Positions 31,435 to 44,270 of a stretch of 64,000 nt of DNA are shown here, one piece after another (position 1 is the stretch's first letter; every line of letters begins with the position of its first letter). The notes beneath the pieces are model-generated. The model ran no database searches. It worked only from the letters and a program-made list of their open reading frames with translations, and had not been told where the DNA came from. Source of the stretch: Siphonodentalium dalli (lineage: Eukaryota > Mollusca > Scaphopoda > Gadilida > Siphonodentaliidae); the NCBI GenBank assembly GCA_032622095.1, contig CP136064.1, positions 252,034,484 through 252,098,483 on the forward strand, read 5' to 3'. The position numbers and the translations under genes are program-made.

Positions 31435-33649
31435 GGGAAGTAGCTTACGTCCCGGAACAGAAATGCTCTTCAATGATAAGATGTGTCGGGACCCTCTTGA
31501 TATTGTTAGCGGGTGGCACCAATACTTTTCAGATCTATATACGCGTTCCGAACACAACCAGCCATATTTTGAACAGTATGTCCACTCCAAAGTAGAAGAG
31601 TCTCTTGTGCGCACTAGAACGGACATACATAATATTAAAAGCCCAGATGTTGTTACTTTGACTGAGCTTAATATAGCTCTTAGGAAACTAAAACGTAACA
31701 AAGCAGGCGCTCAGATAAATTGGTTAATGAACATATCCTACTTGCCGCCCCAATTGTTCACCATGCACTATGTTTATTGTTTTCTACAATGTTACGTCTC
31801 GCACACATTCCACATGCTATGAAAAGTGGCACTATTGTGCCTATCTATAAAGGAGAGCCAAAGCCGATGCAAAACCCTGACAGTTATCGTGCAATCACGC
31901 TCCTACCGGTCACATACAAGTTGTTTGAAATTATTATCCTTCGGAGACTACAGCAGAGCTGTATCTTCAGGAATTTTCCGACCAGCTTGCAGAATGGCTT
32001 CCAGGAGAGGGTTAGCTGTTCTGTCACTGCATATGAGCTCCAAGATAGTGTTGCTTATGCAAAATCAAATAACTCACGTCTCTTTACGACCTTTCTTGAT
32101 TCTAAAAAGGCATTCGACTGTGTATGGCACGAAGGGTTGATTTATAAATTACATGAAAAAGGAGTAAGAGGTCACATGCTCCTGTTGCTAAACAATATGT
32201 ATTCTGATATAGAAAGCCAAGTACTCTACAGTGGCTTCCTGTCTAATTATTTTCGCATTCAGCAAGGGACCAGACAGGGAGTATATTATCTCCCTTTTTA
32301 TATCTTATTTTCATTGATGACCTCGTAAGTTCATTGTCTGATTCTCCAGATGGTATGCATGTAAGTTCGTTGTCCTGCTCATGCCCGACGACAGCTGATG
32401 ACGTCACCGTTTCTTCGCTAACTGAAGGTGGTCTTCGCAGATTACTGTCAATGTGCCACACATACAGTTTAACATGGCGCTTCTCCTTTTCATAGGAAAA
32501 GAGCAAAGTTGTCGTTTTTAATTATCAAGTAACCGCGAAAATATTGACTCCCAGTCATGGAGCCTAGGATCAGGCCACATAAGCCAAACGAAACAAGTGA
32601 CACACCTTGGTATTATCCAAGAGTCGAGCAGTTCAAATATCCCGAATGTTGAAAAAGCATCAGAACTTATCCGCAAATTCTATTTTGCAGCTTGCCGCTC
32701 AACCAATTTCCAAGGAATTTAGTCCCATGACCAACCTAAAGATTTTTAAACACGTTGTCATTCAAAAGCCCTATATGGCGCCGAAATGTGGTGGAACCTG
32801 TCACAGACTCAATATGTGAACCTTGAAAAGGCATACAGAATGTGTATCAAAAATATGCAGCAAATGGCCACAAGAAGCAGCACGATCCTCTCGCTCTCCT
32901 TGCTCGGGATGCTACCCATTGAGTACGAAGTCGATCGGAGGAAGTTACTCTTTCTGGGCTCACTAATACACCTACCGAGCAACCATAGAAAAGCTTTGGA
33001 AATATTTCTGTTCAGCCTGCATAGCCTCCTAATCTATAATCGCACAGCGACAGGTTTTCTGAAAGAAATATCTAGAATTCTCACAAAATATGGCATGTAT
33101 GACATTCTTCCCAACTATGCAAGAACTGGGTCCTTTCCAAACTTATCAGAATGGAAAAATATGATAAAAGTACAAATAACCGCCCATTACGCTAGGGAAA
33201 CATACTATTATGCACAGTTGGATAATAACCTCATATTCTTCCTCAAAGTCAAACCGGATCCAATGTCATTGTGGCGACCTTGGATACTATGTCGCAAAGA
33301 AAAGCCTTATCTCGCAATGTGCCTGCGTTTAGCAAAAATATTGAACAAAACATCATACGATAACCAAACAACGTGTTCCCACTGCCACGAAACATACTCC
33401 AATCTAGTGTTGCGCATGTACAAAAACTGTTGTTCCATCTTCGCCCAGGAAAGACGCAATTCATTCTGGTACTTTGTTATTGATTGCTATGGAATTGATA
33501 TGTTCAATATTTTGGAAACATTGAGTGATGAAACGTTTCTTGCGTACTGCTTTGGCGGATGCATAAGCACGGCGGTTAACCTAGTTTGCAACGAAGAACA
33601 ATTCTTCAGATCCTGCATACGATTTATCTGCGATTTATGTGCGAGTTGA
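31435..33649 (+). pseudogene. ORF2 second part: reverse transcriptase and C-terminus, frameshifted
   Basis: RT-type sequence resumes with DIVSGWHQYFSDLY (31,490). A shift follows, then SGTIVPIYKG, YRAITLL, TTFLDSKKAFDCVWHEG (first catalytic Asp) and QQGTRQG to 32,328. The catalytic box is found in a third frame at ~32,390 as T-A-D-D, with Thr in place of the usual Tyr. A further frame gives HLGIIQ (32,605). From 32,774 to 33,649 the C-terminal domain is open (ALYGAEMWW..., CSHCHET, ending CDLCAS). At least four frame changes show it is dead. The QGTRQG and MYSDIES motifs differ from the first element, so this is another clade. Confidence 0.85.
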
Positions 33650-33955
33650 GTATTCTCTAGAAAACTTTCATCGCCAGTCGATACGTTTCAGGAGTGAATA
33701 GTTAACTTCTACATACACATATTCAGGCTCTCCCCAAGTCACTAAATCCCGTTTCCCATTTACGTGATTTCTCAGGAATATGTACTGCTTATTATTATGA
33801 TATAACCTACATAATTATATTATATGATGTCACTTTTGAATATTTTGTAACCAATACTACATATTTTCTGTATCACCAATACCTACCATTGTATATTGTT
33901 TGTATATACTTCATCTCCAATAATGGAGGAATAAAATCATCTGTCTATTGCGTTG
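33650..33955 (+). mobile_element. 3' untranslated tail of the second retrotransposon
   Basis: An AT-rich tail ends near AATAATGGAGGAATAAAATC (33,918-33,940), just before unrelated DNA. The exact end and target duplication were not resolved. Confidence 0.5.
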
Positions 33956-35160
33956 AGAATGAGAAAGCTTGTTTTCCCAGTTAATCAATAAGGCATTTTA
34001 ATAATCCATGTCTCCACATTAACATTTTTCAGTGCAATTGTTTTTCAATTGAACCACGTGATCGACTGTTTGGTCGGACATGAGTTATATGCACCAGGAT
34101 ATTTCGAAAATGTTTTGAACTTTCTAGAAATATGTTCGCACATCACTATCTCTGCGAAAAAAAAACGATTCCGCACGCATCTTTTAGACTTGATCTCAAC
34201 TCATTTCCTCGAGTTTCAAGTTACATAAAATACGCTTCTAATGGGCAGTACTATTGCCCACTTTTGTTTTCATGCAGTATATATATATATTTATAATAAT
34301 ACAACACGAAGTTGTTGGCAGATGGAATGGTTTAGCCAGTCCGTGTAATACGAGTCTCAGCTGTCTGGAGATCGACGCAATCATGTCTGGTGTTTTGCGC
34401 ACCCATGTAGCTCGTGACGTCCTGATGTGCGCCGTGACGTCATGGCGTCTTGATCGGTTTCCATAAATATATCATTCAATATTGTTCATTTATGAATGAT
34501 TTATTACCTAAATAAAACCAGATAACGATGCAAATTAAGTATATATGTGGATTTAAATTACAATTGATGCAACCATTTAACATTAGCGTGTCCATTATTT
34601 ACAGAATAATGTCCTCAGAGGGTGAATTTGGTGATGCTAGCCCACCGTTGTGGGATAGTGTCACTAAATTCACCCTTAGAGGACCTCATTCTGCAAATGT
34701 CAGACACACTATATCCAGGCTTGCCCTCAGTGACATTGTGATAATGCTATCTAAGATCTGGATACAGATATGTTAAAGTGATGTGAAATACTCGGGTAGG
34801 GTGATCAGATAGAAATTGAGAATAATCTTTCTGAAAGTAGTTATTTGTTACGAATATTAATCCAAATTGACAATACACACTGTCATTCTTATATATTAAT
34901 TAAATGCAATGACTCTCGATGGCGAAATCATTTGTGTTAGCGCCGATAGATGCTTCCCGAATCGATATGTAAATATTTACAATTGGGCATAGTTCAGACG
35001 ATGTTTTCTATGGAGTGTTACGGTTGATTTTTTTTACTTTTCGACGATGTTAGTAGAATGCTACATTCCACAGGTTGTTATAGTGCCTGAGTAATAACTT
35101 CTATTTCAACCCACCCGAACAAGTCCATAATATGTCTTTAAAGCGCTTTGTTTGTGTTAA
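33956..35160. other. AT-rich spacer, no supported gene
   Basis: It contains only the hairpin element at 34,601-34,694. Open frames are short and without domains. Confidence 0.5.
34601..34694. mobile_element. Solo hairpin of the GCAGAATGAGGTCC family
   Basis: CAGAATAATGTCCTCAGAGG...GAATTTGGTGATGCTAG pairs with CACTAAATTCACCC...GAGGACCTCATTCTGC. The same hairpin is at 56,456, 57,682, 61,831 and 62,148, followed here by the characteristic AAATGTCAGACAC. Confidence 0.8.
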
Positions 35161-35465
35161 TTTAATTTGAAAAGTCAAGTTTAAAGGGACCTAAAAGGCA
35201 CTCGCAGTGGGTAAATGTATAAAAATTATAAAAGTTAATTAAAAACATCACCACCAAGAAGAACATGGAGAAACAGATAAACATTGTTCATCAATTAATT
35301 ATTGATAGCTCTACAATAACAAATATTTTGTGTGTTGAAACCATTGTTATGTAAACAAAAATGTTTAAGGCCCACTTAATTTTCAAACCACCAGATCACA
35401 TTATGTAATGTAAAATATATGCCAAATTATATACCATTTGAAGGAGGAAGCTCCAAAACATTGTA

Positions 35466-35679
35466 CAGTAATGCTCTAATTAATCGACTCCTTAACCACA
35501 GCAGAATTATGGGTAACTTTTCAGGATTTAGTCGGAAATATGGCTTGTTGTCATTCATCGGAAAGCTCTCACCGAGAGCTTTCCGATGAATGGCAACAAG
35601 CCATATTTCTGACTAAATCCTGAAAAGTTACCCATAATTCTGCTGTGATTAAGTTAGTCGATTAATTAGAGCATTACTG
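35466..35679. mobile_element. 214-bp palindromic MITE, TA target
   Basis: Ends are CAGTAATGCTCTAATTAATC and its complement, flanked by TA on both sides (35,464-35,465; 35,680-35,681). The arms are near-perfect over ~105 bp and meet at GAAAGCTCTC-ACCGAGAGCTTTC. TA duplication and a CAGT start fit Tc1/mariner-pogo (Tigger-like) transposition. A single arm of the same family is at 59,921-60,015. Confidence 0.85.
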
Positions 35680-35758
35680 TATTATCAACTTATCCGGTGC
35701 AGTAAACTTTGAACATGCTGTTTTTGTTGAGGTTTACCAACGTGCTTTCTGTGCTTAA

Positions 35759-36341
35759 AGGGGTACTGTACGCCAAATGTTGTTGTTGGTTTCTATAGTC
35801 TCCGAGTCGGAGAATAAGGTAACAATTTTTCCATTATTTGAAAGTCTGTTGAGTACGAAGTCATGTTACGGATGACAAATTTACCGGAATGCAAAAATAC
35901 AAATTGTCGTTGTCGAGTAATTTTTGTAAAGTTTTCAACCAAATGAATCAAATAAAAGTTATATTATATGCATACTAGTCCCATATAATCATTTAAGTTA
36001 TTGTATCGTCGCTAGTCAGTGAGTGGCTTGAGTGTTCTCCCCGTATCATCATAATATTTTAAGCAATCGTGTGTGCGATCGGTTTAAAAATCCAGTATCC
36101 CTCAATTACTATTTTTGATTACGGTAATTCGTAATTAAATTGACGCCATTTTATGGCTCCAGTCATAAATTCAATTTATATCAAATTATTAACTTTTAAA
36201 TTATTAAATTTTAAGATAGCCTATTAACCTGAGCGTTTACAGAATACATCTTCGACTCAAATTACTTATGTTTCTATATATTATCGATATTAGATCGTTG
36301 TTGTCACCGGAAATTTAATGAAAATGGCGTACAGTACCCCT
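35759..36341. mobile_element. 583-bp element with AGGGGTACTG ends, TTAA target
   Basis: AGGGGTACTGTACGCCA at the left is inverted at the right (TGGCGTACAGTACCCCT), and TTAA is present on both sides (35,755-35,758; 36,342-36,345). The paralogue near 38,930 has a single TTAA at the corresponding site. There is no coding frame, so it is non-autonomous. Confidence 0.85.
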
Positions 36342-36639
36342 TTAAGTTTATGCAGTCAGTTTTTTCAATGGAAGGGGAATAACTCTATATCTTAGTTTGA
36401 ATTCTGTTGCATTCTGAGAGAAATGTTTCTATGATTCAAGCTATTTTTTGTTAATCTGTGGGCACCTTCTGAGACACACGTGATAAATTTTATTATCTTA
36501 ATCGTATTTTATGTGATAGATTGTTATTAAAACCATACATCAAAGCACTATAAAAAAAAATAATCAGTGACTCGAAAATTAAATGATCCTTTAATACCAT
36601 AGTTGTCAACAAATGTCAAAATACGATTTTCAGAATATG

Positions 36640-36728
36640 AAAATGAACGATTTGACTGTATGCATTATGTCTGATTGAGGAGGAAATGAATGATTTGACT
36701 GTATGCATTATGTCTGAATGAGGAGGAA
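36640..36728. repeat. 43-bp direct duplication
   Basis: GATTTGACTGTATGCATTATG plus TCTGA(T/A)TGAGGAGGAAA occurs twice head to tail. Confidence 0.85.
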
Positions 36729-38750
36729 AGTGACCATGTAACCAAATTGCCTATTACAGGGGAATTTGTGGAGATTTGGTTGCAAGGTAGGATGACCTAG
36801 CTCAATTCAACAGATCAGAATGTGTAAAGTTTTATCAGGAAAAATCATCACATGAAATTATTAGAGGCCCAATGGAAACACAAATAGTAATTTTGTATCA
36901 ATATATCACAGGTATAAACTAAAATAGTGCACTTAAAAATCTAGGCACTATTAAATAGGAATGAATGAACAAAAAAATGTTTCATGAAAACTAGTCAGCC
37001 TTACTAGAATTACACAATTTTCATTCATTTTAGAGAGTTTCAGTTCGGAAACAGTTATCGCTGCATAACTGAATTATAAGGTGTAATGTCATGAAATACT
37101 GTGAAACAGTTGGTTGTCATGCAGTAATCCATTAAAGTTATTTAAGAAATGAATGTAGTGGGTGTTTGTGTGTTATTGAGGGATACGGCGCTGTGGACAT
37201 TGGGGTACATTGTGTAAACCGCGAAGCAGTTTACACTCAATGTACCCCAAACGACTACAGCGTCATATCCCCCACACACACCCACTACATTCATTTCTTA
37301 TATTTATATAGTTTTTTGATGATTTATTCCCATAAAAAAAGCTGAGTGTATTCTTATTTATTTTTACAAAATAGCCGAATATCTGAGACTATCCCACGCA
37401 GCACATTAAGTCAGCCTGATATAAGATTTCCAAACTCTTAGCTACGATAACGTGATCGATATAAATAACTGGTTTCAGATGCCATTCGTCTGAACTTTGA
37501 AAAGCATGCCAAATTATTCTGCTGACCGCTTTTAGTCAGATTAGGTCAATAATTTGTAACTTCCTGTTCGTGATACACTTGAGAGATCTCTGCATTATTG
37601 GGATGTAAACCATGTGACCCAATTGGCAGTTAACCAATTACCAAATAGGATTTAGTATCGCGGACAGGCTATGTAAATATAACAATATATAGACCTATTC
37701 AAGTTAGGGTTCCATTCTTAGATAAGTCTTCCAAATTATCTTATCTCAATAAAAGCCATGTGTCTGTCTGTAAATTTTAACAATCTATTTTCGTGCATCA
37801 AAAAATATATCACCCTCATGTCTGATTGTGGCCAAATTTTGGCCATGTCATGCGGCACATCATACTATAAGACACACAAAAAGTCAGACCAATCGGTACA
37901 AGATGACCTGAGATCTAACGAGTTTCCCAAACATTATCAACGCGATATTTTCACTGATAAAATGCATTTGTCCAAAGACAAATGTGGTATCAGCGGCGTC
38001 TGTTATTAGAAAACACCATTTTGACGGGCAATCCCCTATTCTGTAATATTAACTGCTAACCTTGAATTTGCAATGCTATCTGACAAGAGATTTATAATCA
38101 GGTCAGAGTATTGCAGTTTACCCAAACAAGTCCAGTGAAAATAGACATAGATACAATTTATCACATTTGTGAATAGCAACAAAACAAATATCATCGTAGA
38201 AATGACACAAACCAACTAGCTGTAAAACTATGAAGCCAATAACATCATTAGTAACAACAAAATAAATATATTATTGGATTTTTGAAGTAGGGCTCTGTGA
38301 ATCGGCACATCTCCAATCAATGGAATGGTTTGAAATCTGTTAATGAGATAGGGTCGCAGAGTCTATTAAAATATGGTCCAAGTTTTATATAGTTTCCTGG
38401 GTATAAAATAATAGATATGAAACGAAGACCCTGTCCTGAAACGCTTGTATCAATATTTATTTTATTTCATATTTTATGGCATAACACATACAATCCATTT
38501 GGACATTTTTATGGCTCGTGGAAACAATCTGAGCATAGCAAGCAGGAGAACTCTATCACTATCTGAGATCTTCTGAAGCTTCATGGCCGGTATGTTCTAT
38601 AAATAGCCCGTAAAAAAGATAGAAGAGTTTTCAGATATGGGTATTTCATTGATTTATATTATTTTATACACGGTAAACTATATAAAACTTGATATTAGAA
38701 GAGATAGATTATCTTTAAAGGGACCATTGACACACAGTACATAATTTATC
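36729..38750. other. AT-rich spacer, no supported gene
   Basis: It contains the palindrome at 37,145-37,298. The 83-codon frame at 37,758-38,009 has no recognised domain and is not called. Confidence 0.45.
37145..37298. mobile_element. 154-bp palindromic MITE-like hairpin
   Basis: AAGAAATGAATGTAGTGGGTG and its complement bound arms that meet at GTGTAAACCGCGAAGCAGTTTACAC. There are scattered mismatches in the arms. Confidence 0.75.
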
Positions 38751-38752
38751 GC

Positions 38753-39020
38753 ACAAACCAACATTAAAGGCCCACTAGATTTACGAATCACCTGATTACA
38801 TTACATACAACATATTCCATATTATATACCATCTGAAAGTGGAAGCTCCAATACATTGCATTGTTAACTTATACGGTCGAATAAACTGTGAACATGTTAT
38901 TTTTGTGAAGGTACTGACGTGTCTTCTGTGCTTAATTTCGATCTGGTCTGTACTGCCAGTTTATTATTCTCAATGGAAGGGGAATAACTCTGTCCTTAGT
39001 TGTGAATTATGATGCATTCG
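38753..39020. repeat. Uninterrupted paralogue (empty site) of the 35.2-36.4 kb repeat
   Basis: It shares AAAGGCCCACTA, GGAAGCTCCAATACATTG, GAACATGTTATTTTTGTGAAG, CTTCTGTGCTTAA and CAATGGAAGGGGAATAACTC with the other copy but lacks both inserted MITEs, so it shows the pre-insertion state at each site. Confidence 0.8.
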
Positions 39021-39430
39021 GGGGTAAATAACGGGTGAATCTGAGAATCTCTATAACATGGTTAACACTCCTAGGCCACATCTGTATGTTCAGTATTCTG
39101 TTGGCATATATATATTTTTAAATAGGTTCCTCTTCCAAATGGTATATAAAATGGAATATGTCGTGTATAATGTGATCTGGGCATTCGAAAAATTAAGTGA
39201 GTCTTTAACTTTGTCAACCGTTTTGGAGCAGACATGGGGTTTTACGGTTTAATATACAAAATAAATAATTATTATTATTACTCAGTGGCTAATATGTGTA
39301 AAAACAAATATAAAAGTATGTAAAACATCACCACTGAGAACATGAAGAAATAGATAAAACTTTTTCTCATATTCATTATTGCTAGTTCTCCAATAAAACC
39401 ATTTTGTTTGTTAAAATCATTGTTATGTAA

Positions 39431-39771
39431 TGATATTTTTAAAAATATAATATATATTTCCTTAAAGAAAGCCTGAACACTGAACTATATGGATAGATGT
39501 CCTGCGTTTGTAAACCATAGCAGAAAAGGGTTAACTTTTTGGTCGGTCGCCTACGGTAACTAATGGTCAGTGGCTTGCCTCGGTATCAGTCACGCATGCG
39601 CAGTCCCAATATAATTCACTGTACAGATTGAATTAGCCAGTTTATTTTCAACTCAATCAGAAGATTGGCGAGTCGCGGGGTTGGGAATGGCACCGCCATG
39701 GGAGGGCCCTATGATAGTTCAGTGTTCAGGCTTTCTTTAAGGAAATATATATTATATTTTTAAAAATATCA
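39431..39771. mobile_element. 341-bp MITE, internally deleted relative of the 39.8-44.7 kb element
   Basis: Perfect ~58-bp terminal inverted repeats (TGATATTTTTAAAAATATAA ... ). Inside, the left 200 bp (from AAGCCTGAACACTGAACTAT through GTCACGCATGCGCAGTCCC) is the reverse complement of the right end of the larger element (44,515-44,690). The short form therefore looks like a deletion derivative of the long family. Confidence 0.8.
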
Positions 39772-41269
39772 TATTTCCGCCAAAGGAAGCCCTCACACTG
39801 AACTATATGGATTAGAATGCAAGCCCAGGAGGAGGCACGAGCAATAAAGTTAATAGCCAAATTTTGAGTAAATGTACTCTTCTAAAACAGATTGTACCAT
39901 ATATGAACACTTTAATGAATCTGTTAGGATTATTTACGTGAAATAACTCATATAGTTAGAGTGCTATATTGCTCAAATGTGTACCGCCCCCCTTGTTTTG
40001 AAACAAACATCCCATGAGGTGCCATCCAATGCATAGTTGCGAGCGAACCGAGCAAGTATAACGTTAGAAGAAACTCTTCGTTCCTCTCTGTGTCGTCTTC
40101 TTCAGCTGTCTGTTCTAAGGTCCCACCCGTCAAGGTCCCATGATGCAGGATCATGAAGGAAGGAGACTAACTCACTCTCCGCCTTAGCGACAGAACGACC
40201 TGCAGACGGAGGCCCACTCCATCGATGGCGAGACAACCTAAGTTAACTAACTGCTATTCGCCAAAGAAAAAGCCAGAGAACCTGATGCCAAATTTGTGGC
40301 ACAGGGATTGAGTTGAGAACCCATTAGGCCAAACAGGTTGTACAACGATAATGGAGTAAAGCCATCTGAACAGAGGGAGCCCTCTCTGAGGTACCTATGC
40401 ATCACAGGATATCCGACAGAAATCCTGTGATACAAATCTTACGAGTATATAAACAGTCCTTCCCATGAGGAAAACACACCGAGAGCATTTATTTGCTCCC
40501 GTAATGCAGAAGACGGGTGTAATATGGCACCCATACGATACCATAATTGTACATGTAAGTTTGGTTTTTGCTCAAACCAAAAGTCATTGTGGAATAGACC
40601 TATGTCTAGTTACACTTTAATATGCCATAGTTGCACTGAGATGGTAAAGCATCTAAATAAACCTTAAAATAGTTCAATATTGAACCAACAATTACAGTCT
40701 CCATTAGTATTTTGTGAAGAAGGACGGGTGCGAATGTTAGCACACGTGAATTGAAAATTACGAGTGCATACGGGTTCGAGAGCAATCACTCCCGTCTCCT
40801 GGGAAGGACTGATATAAATATATAAAAATGATATAAAAATTATATATCAAGGTGATCTATAAGTCACAATGAGATCATTGCAGAAGGCCCTTTGGCTCTT
40901 TGACAACTGAAATCAGTTCAAATGATGTACAATGTAATCAGATGATAACCACGGGTAAATTGTCACCATGCGGAATATTCAGTTCGGAGCCTCTGCCCAG
41001 AACATCATGTCACTTTCCCCCCCAAACATGCAGCAGAACGACCTAGGTGTGTGATATGTTAGTGTGAGGCATGCAGCAAACTAGGGGAAGACCCCCTCCA
41101 AAAAGGCTCGCTGATTAAGGAAACAAATGAAAATTTTTATCCTCCTAGTAAAGGACACACATCCCTTTATAATGTTGTTACTTATTGAATTTTAAGAGCC
41201 ATGATGGAGAGGAGCTCCCCCGACCTAAGTGGTCCTGTTGAAGGCATGTTTAAGGAAAATAGGACAAAT

Positions 41270-41660
41270 CCAGCATAGACCGAAGCGAGCAGAGTCATCA
41301 GCATGATCTCAGGCCCATATGATTGGGCGGCTGGTGCCATGTGGTTGGGATCCCCTCATATGGGTTGGTCCCTGCCTGCAAGGAAAGGTTTGATGGCTAG
41401 TCAAAGAGCTTCCTCGAAAGCTGAGCTGGACAGCGCAAACGTCTTTACCTGTTTTTATTGTCGAATGTTGATAGGACAATTCCGGCATATACCGAAGCGC
41501 GCAGAGTTGGCAGCATGGTTTCAGGCCCGTATGATCGGGTGCCATGGGGTTGGGATCCACTCGGACTGGGTGGTCCCCTGCCTGCAAAGAAAGGTCTATA
41601 ACGCTAGTCAATGAGCTTCCTAGAAAGCTGAGATGGACAGTGCAAACGTCTTTGCCCGCG
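41270..41660. repeat. ~195-bp tandem duplication
   Basis: CAGGCCC(A/G)TATGATYGGG, GGTGCCATG, TGGTCCC(T)GCCTGCAA and GCAAACGTCTTT(A/G)CC occur in both halves in the same order, with ~15% divergence by eye. Confidence 0.85.
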
Positions 41661-42410
41661 TTATTGTCTATTGTCTATAGGCGTGCAGTGCCCTGTTAAT
41701 TTTATTACCATGTGCCAGATAATCAAATTGATATTGGTAATAGTAGTATGAAGAGCCATGAGATGTACTCTGTCGGCCAGGCCATTGGCAGGGTCGTTGT
41801 GGCACGTGACAAGAGAAATGCTTTCCATGTAAATGTGCTTCATTCATGTGTGAAGTCTATTGACCAGTGTGTCAGTCGCGGGTCGTGTCACTTACCTATG
41901 AAATGTATATCACAGGTAAGATAGATCGTGTTCTCGATGCATTTTGAAGACGGTGGTACGAGTGCGCAGGGCGAGCCAGGCGAGCTTGAGAGTACATAGT
42001 TCAGTAGGAAGAAGCATATAGATGAGATAATCCGTGGATAGGAAATCACGATCCGCAGCTTCTGCCTTACCGATGCCAGACTGTGACGACCGAAAAGACC
42101 CACAGTCTGACGTATTGTGCGCAGACGGGTCGTCATCGAAAGCCTCAGACGCCTTGGGGTGTAAGGATAGCATGTCGCTCTCTGCCCTAGCGTCGGAACG
42201 ACCTGCAATAATGGACGACAAAACACTAGAGGGAGGCCCATTCCGGCGATGGCTCAATCGAGGAGTAAATACCTCCCATGGAATTTTAAGGCTGATAAAC
42301 TGAGTTCCAATTTTGGAGTCCAGTGTCGAAATGAAGAATCCCATAGCCATTAGCCAAAACTGGTTTCTTCTGATAACCGGAAGGAGGTGGAGCCATCGGA
42401 CCGGGGTGAG

Positions 42411-42430
42411 CCCCCCCCCCCCCCCCCCCC
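42411..42430 (+). repeat. Uninterrupted C tract (20 bp)
   Basis: Twenty consecutive C. The length is likely polymorphic or imprecise, and the tract breaks any open frame crossing it. Confidence 0.85.
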
Positions 42431-43568
42431 AAATGCAGGTGGTCCCGACCAAGCTGAATGTCCTGTCCAAGCAGAACGATGGGTAGAGGCCATTGCAGCA
42501 GAAACCCCAAGACGGCTGAGAGGCAGGCAAGGCCGTGTCTTTATATAGATCGTGACCAAGGGGACCGGGCTTGCTACCTCATGGATAGGGCCACTGCCCT
42601 ATGCCGAAGTCGCCGTAGGCCGCCCAGCCGGTGTCGTTACGTTCGCACGCGATTTTGGCAACTTCAGCACACAGAACCGCTTGCGCCGGTGTGGGACCAA
42701 ATGTCCTGGGGGTCCCAAGTACCCCTGCATCGCCACCGGTCGCTTCCCCACTAATTGATTTAATGCCGCGGCATAATCGGGGGAGCGTGAACTGTTCCTG
42801 CCCGAGAAGAGATCCGACCGAGAAATACTACCTGGGAAGGATCCAGAGATGGTGCAAATAAAGGCTCTATATCATACTAGTAGACTATCTCATCCGATTT
42901 TCATGTTTAGTTGTTGAATTATTCTTCTCTTAGAAAAATTTGTTGAAATAATGGAGAACCACTTTAATAATTACTATCCCCAGGGTCTCCAGAGTTTGAG
43001 CGCCCAAACCTGTAGCAGGTAGAAAAACATCCCTGGATCCTTCTCAGAAATTTACAAGCCCACCGGTTCAGACCGGCTTGCTGAACCGGCTGGTGTATAA
43101 TCGCAGCTATTGTTCATTAGACCTACCGCCATACTTAAAGTAATTAACCACCAATAACGTGGTGTCACCCAGTTAATATGGCGGTACTATACCGCAGTAT
43201 CCTCCAACACCGCGGCACCGATACCGCTTGTTAACGCGAACAAGCATGCGCGAGTAAATACCTCCCCTAAAAGAGTTCCATGAAAATCACCGCGGTATTC
43301 CACAAAATTAATGCGGTGCCCGCTAAAAGACCACTGTATCATCACCCAATACCGTAACTTCACGCCATGACCGTCTCGATACCGCTACCGTTTATTACCG
43401 GTATCACCGCGGTCATGACCGGGGTATCACCCCGTTTCTCTGGTCAATCACTTTGAGAATAGCGGTATATACAAGGTAGCTATTAATCGACATACCTCTA
43501 TGACATGGCTGAGATTTATTCGTAGCACTACGGTACTACTGTCATATGAAGTTATTGTTATGCATGTG

Positions 43569-44270
43569 ACATTGATAAACCAAGATCTAATCAACTGTCA
43601 GTATTCTTGGGTAGATTGTAATCAACTTCAAGGTCAAACGTGATTAACACATCTGGATCATTTGTATTGAAACATAGTATTATGTGAAAGCACGTTGTTC
43701 ATAACATGACGAGAGATAGCGTCAGTAGCGATGGAATTATTGTTAAATAAATTTCCACGCATTAAAACGTCAAAATAATTCCCACGAAATTATGATATTT
43801 CCGGCGGAGAATCACGTGGCATTTTTGATATCTGACAAATTCAATCATACCTTATAGGTGCTATAATAATTCCATAGATGTATTTCTCACAATAATCTGT
43901 GCGCCTCGTAAGGCCTTGAAATGGTATCTGGTTTTGACATTGATAAACCAAGATGTTAATGTTATCAACTTTAAGTTCGAATGTGACCAACACATCTGGA
44001 TCAGTGGTATAGAACCATAAAACAACAAAGTATTATGAGAAAGAATGTTGTTCATAACATTATGATAGATAGCGTCAGTAGCGATGGTAATTATTGCTAA
44101 ATAAATGTCCACGCGTAAATAAATTCCCACGAAATTAGGAGACTGCCGTTAGCGAATCACGTGGCATTTTTTATATCTGACAAATTATATCATACCTTAT
44201 AGGTTCTATAATAATTACATAGATGAATTGTTCACAGTAGTCTATGCGCCTCGTAAGGCCTTGAAATGGC
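43569..44270. repeat. ~360-bp tandem duplication
   Basis: GACATTGATAAACCAAGAT, GATAGCGTCAGTAGCGATGG, AATCACGTGGCATTTTT and GCGCCTCGTAAGGCCTTGAA each appear twice in the same order, ~360 bp apart. Confidence 0.9.

Larger units (their letters stand above)
35170..36420. repeat. Old dispersed repeat, copy interrupted by two MITEs
   Basis: AAAGGCCCACTTAATTTTCA, GGAAGCTCCAA-ACATTG, TTGAACATGCTGTTTTTGTTG and CAATGGAAGGGGAATAACTC match in order the uninterrupted paralogue at 38,753-39,020. An upstream part (CATCACCACCAAGAAGAACA...) also matches 39,310-39,430 and, inverted, ~44,800-44,930. Confidence 0.75.

Noticed and set aside
42034-42303. 89-codon Ser/Asp-rich frame (and its 206-codon antisense frame)
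   Set aside because: Both strands are open over the same segment, there is no recognisable motif, and the repeat partner at ~40,200 does not preserve either frame.
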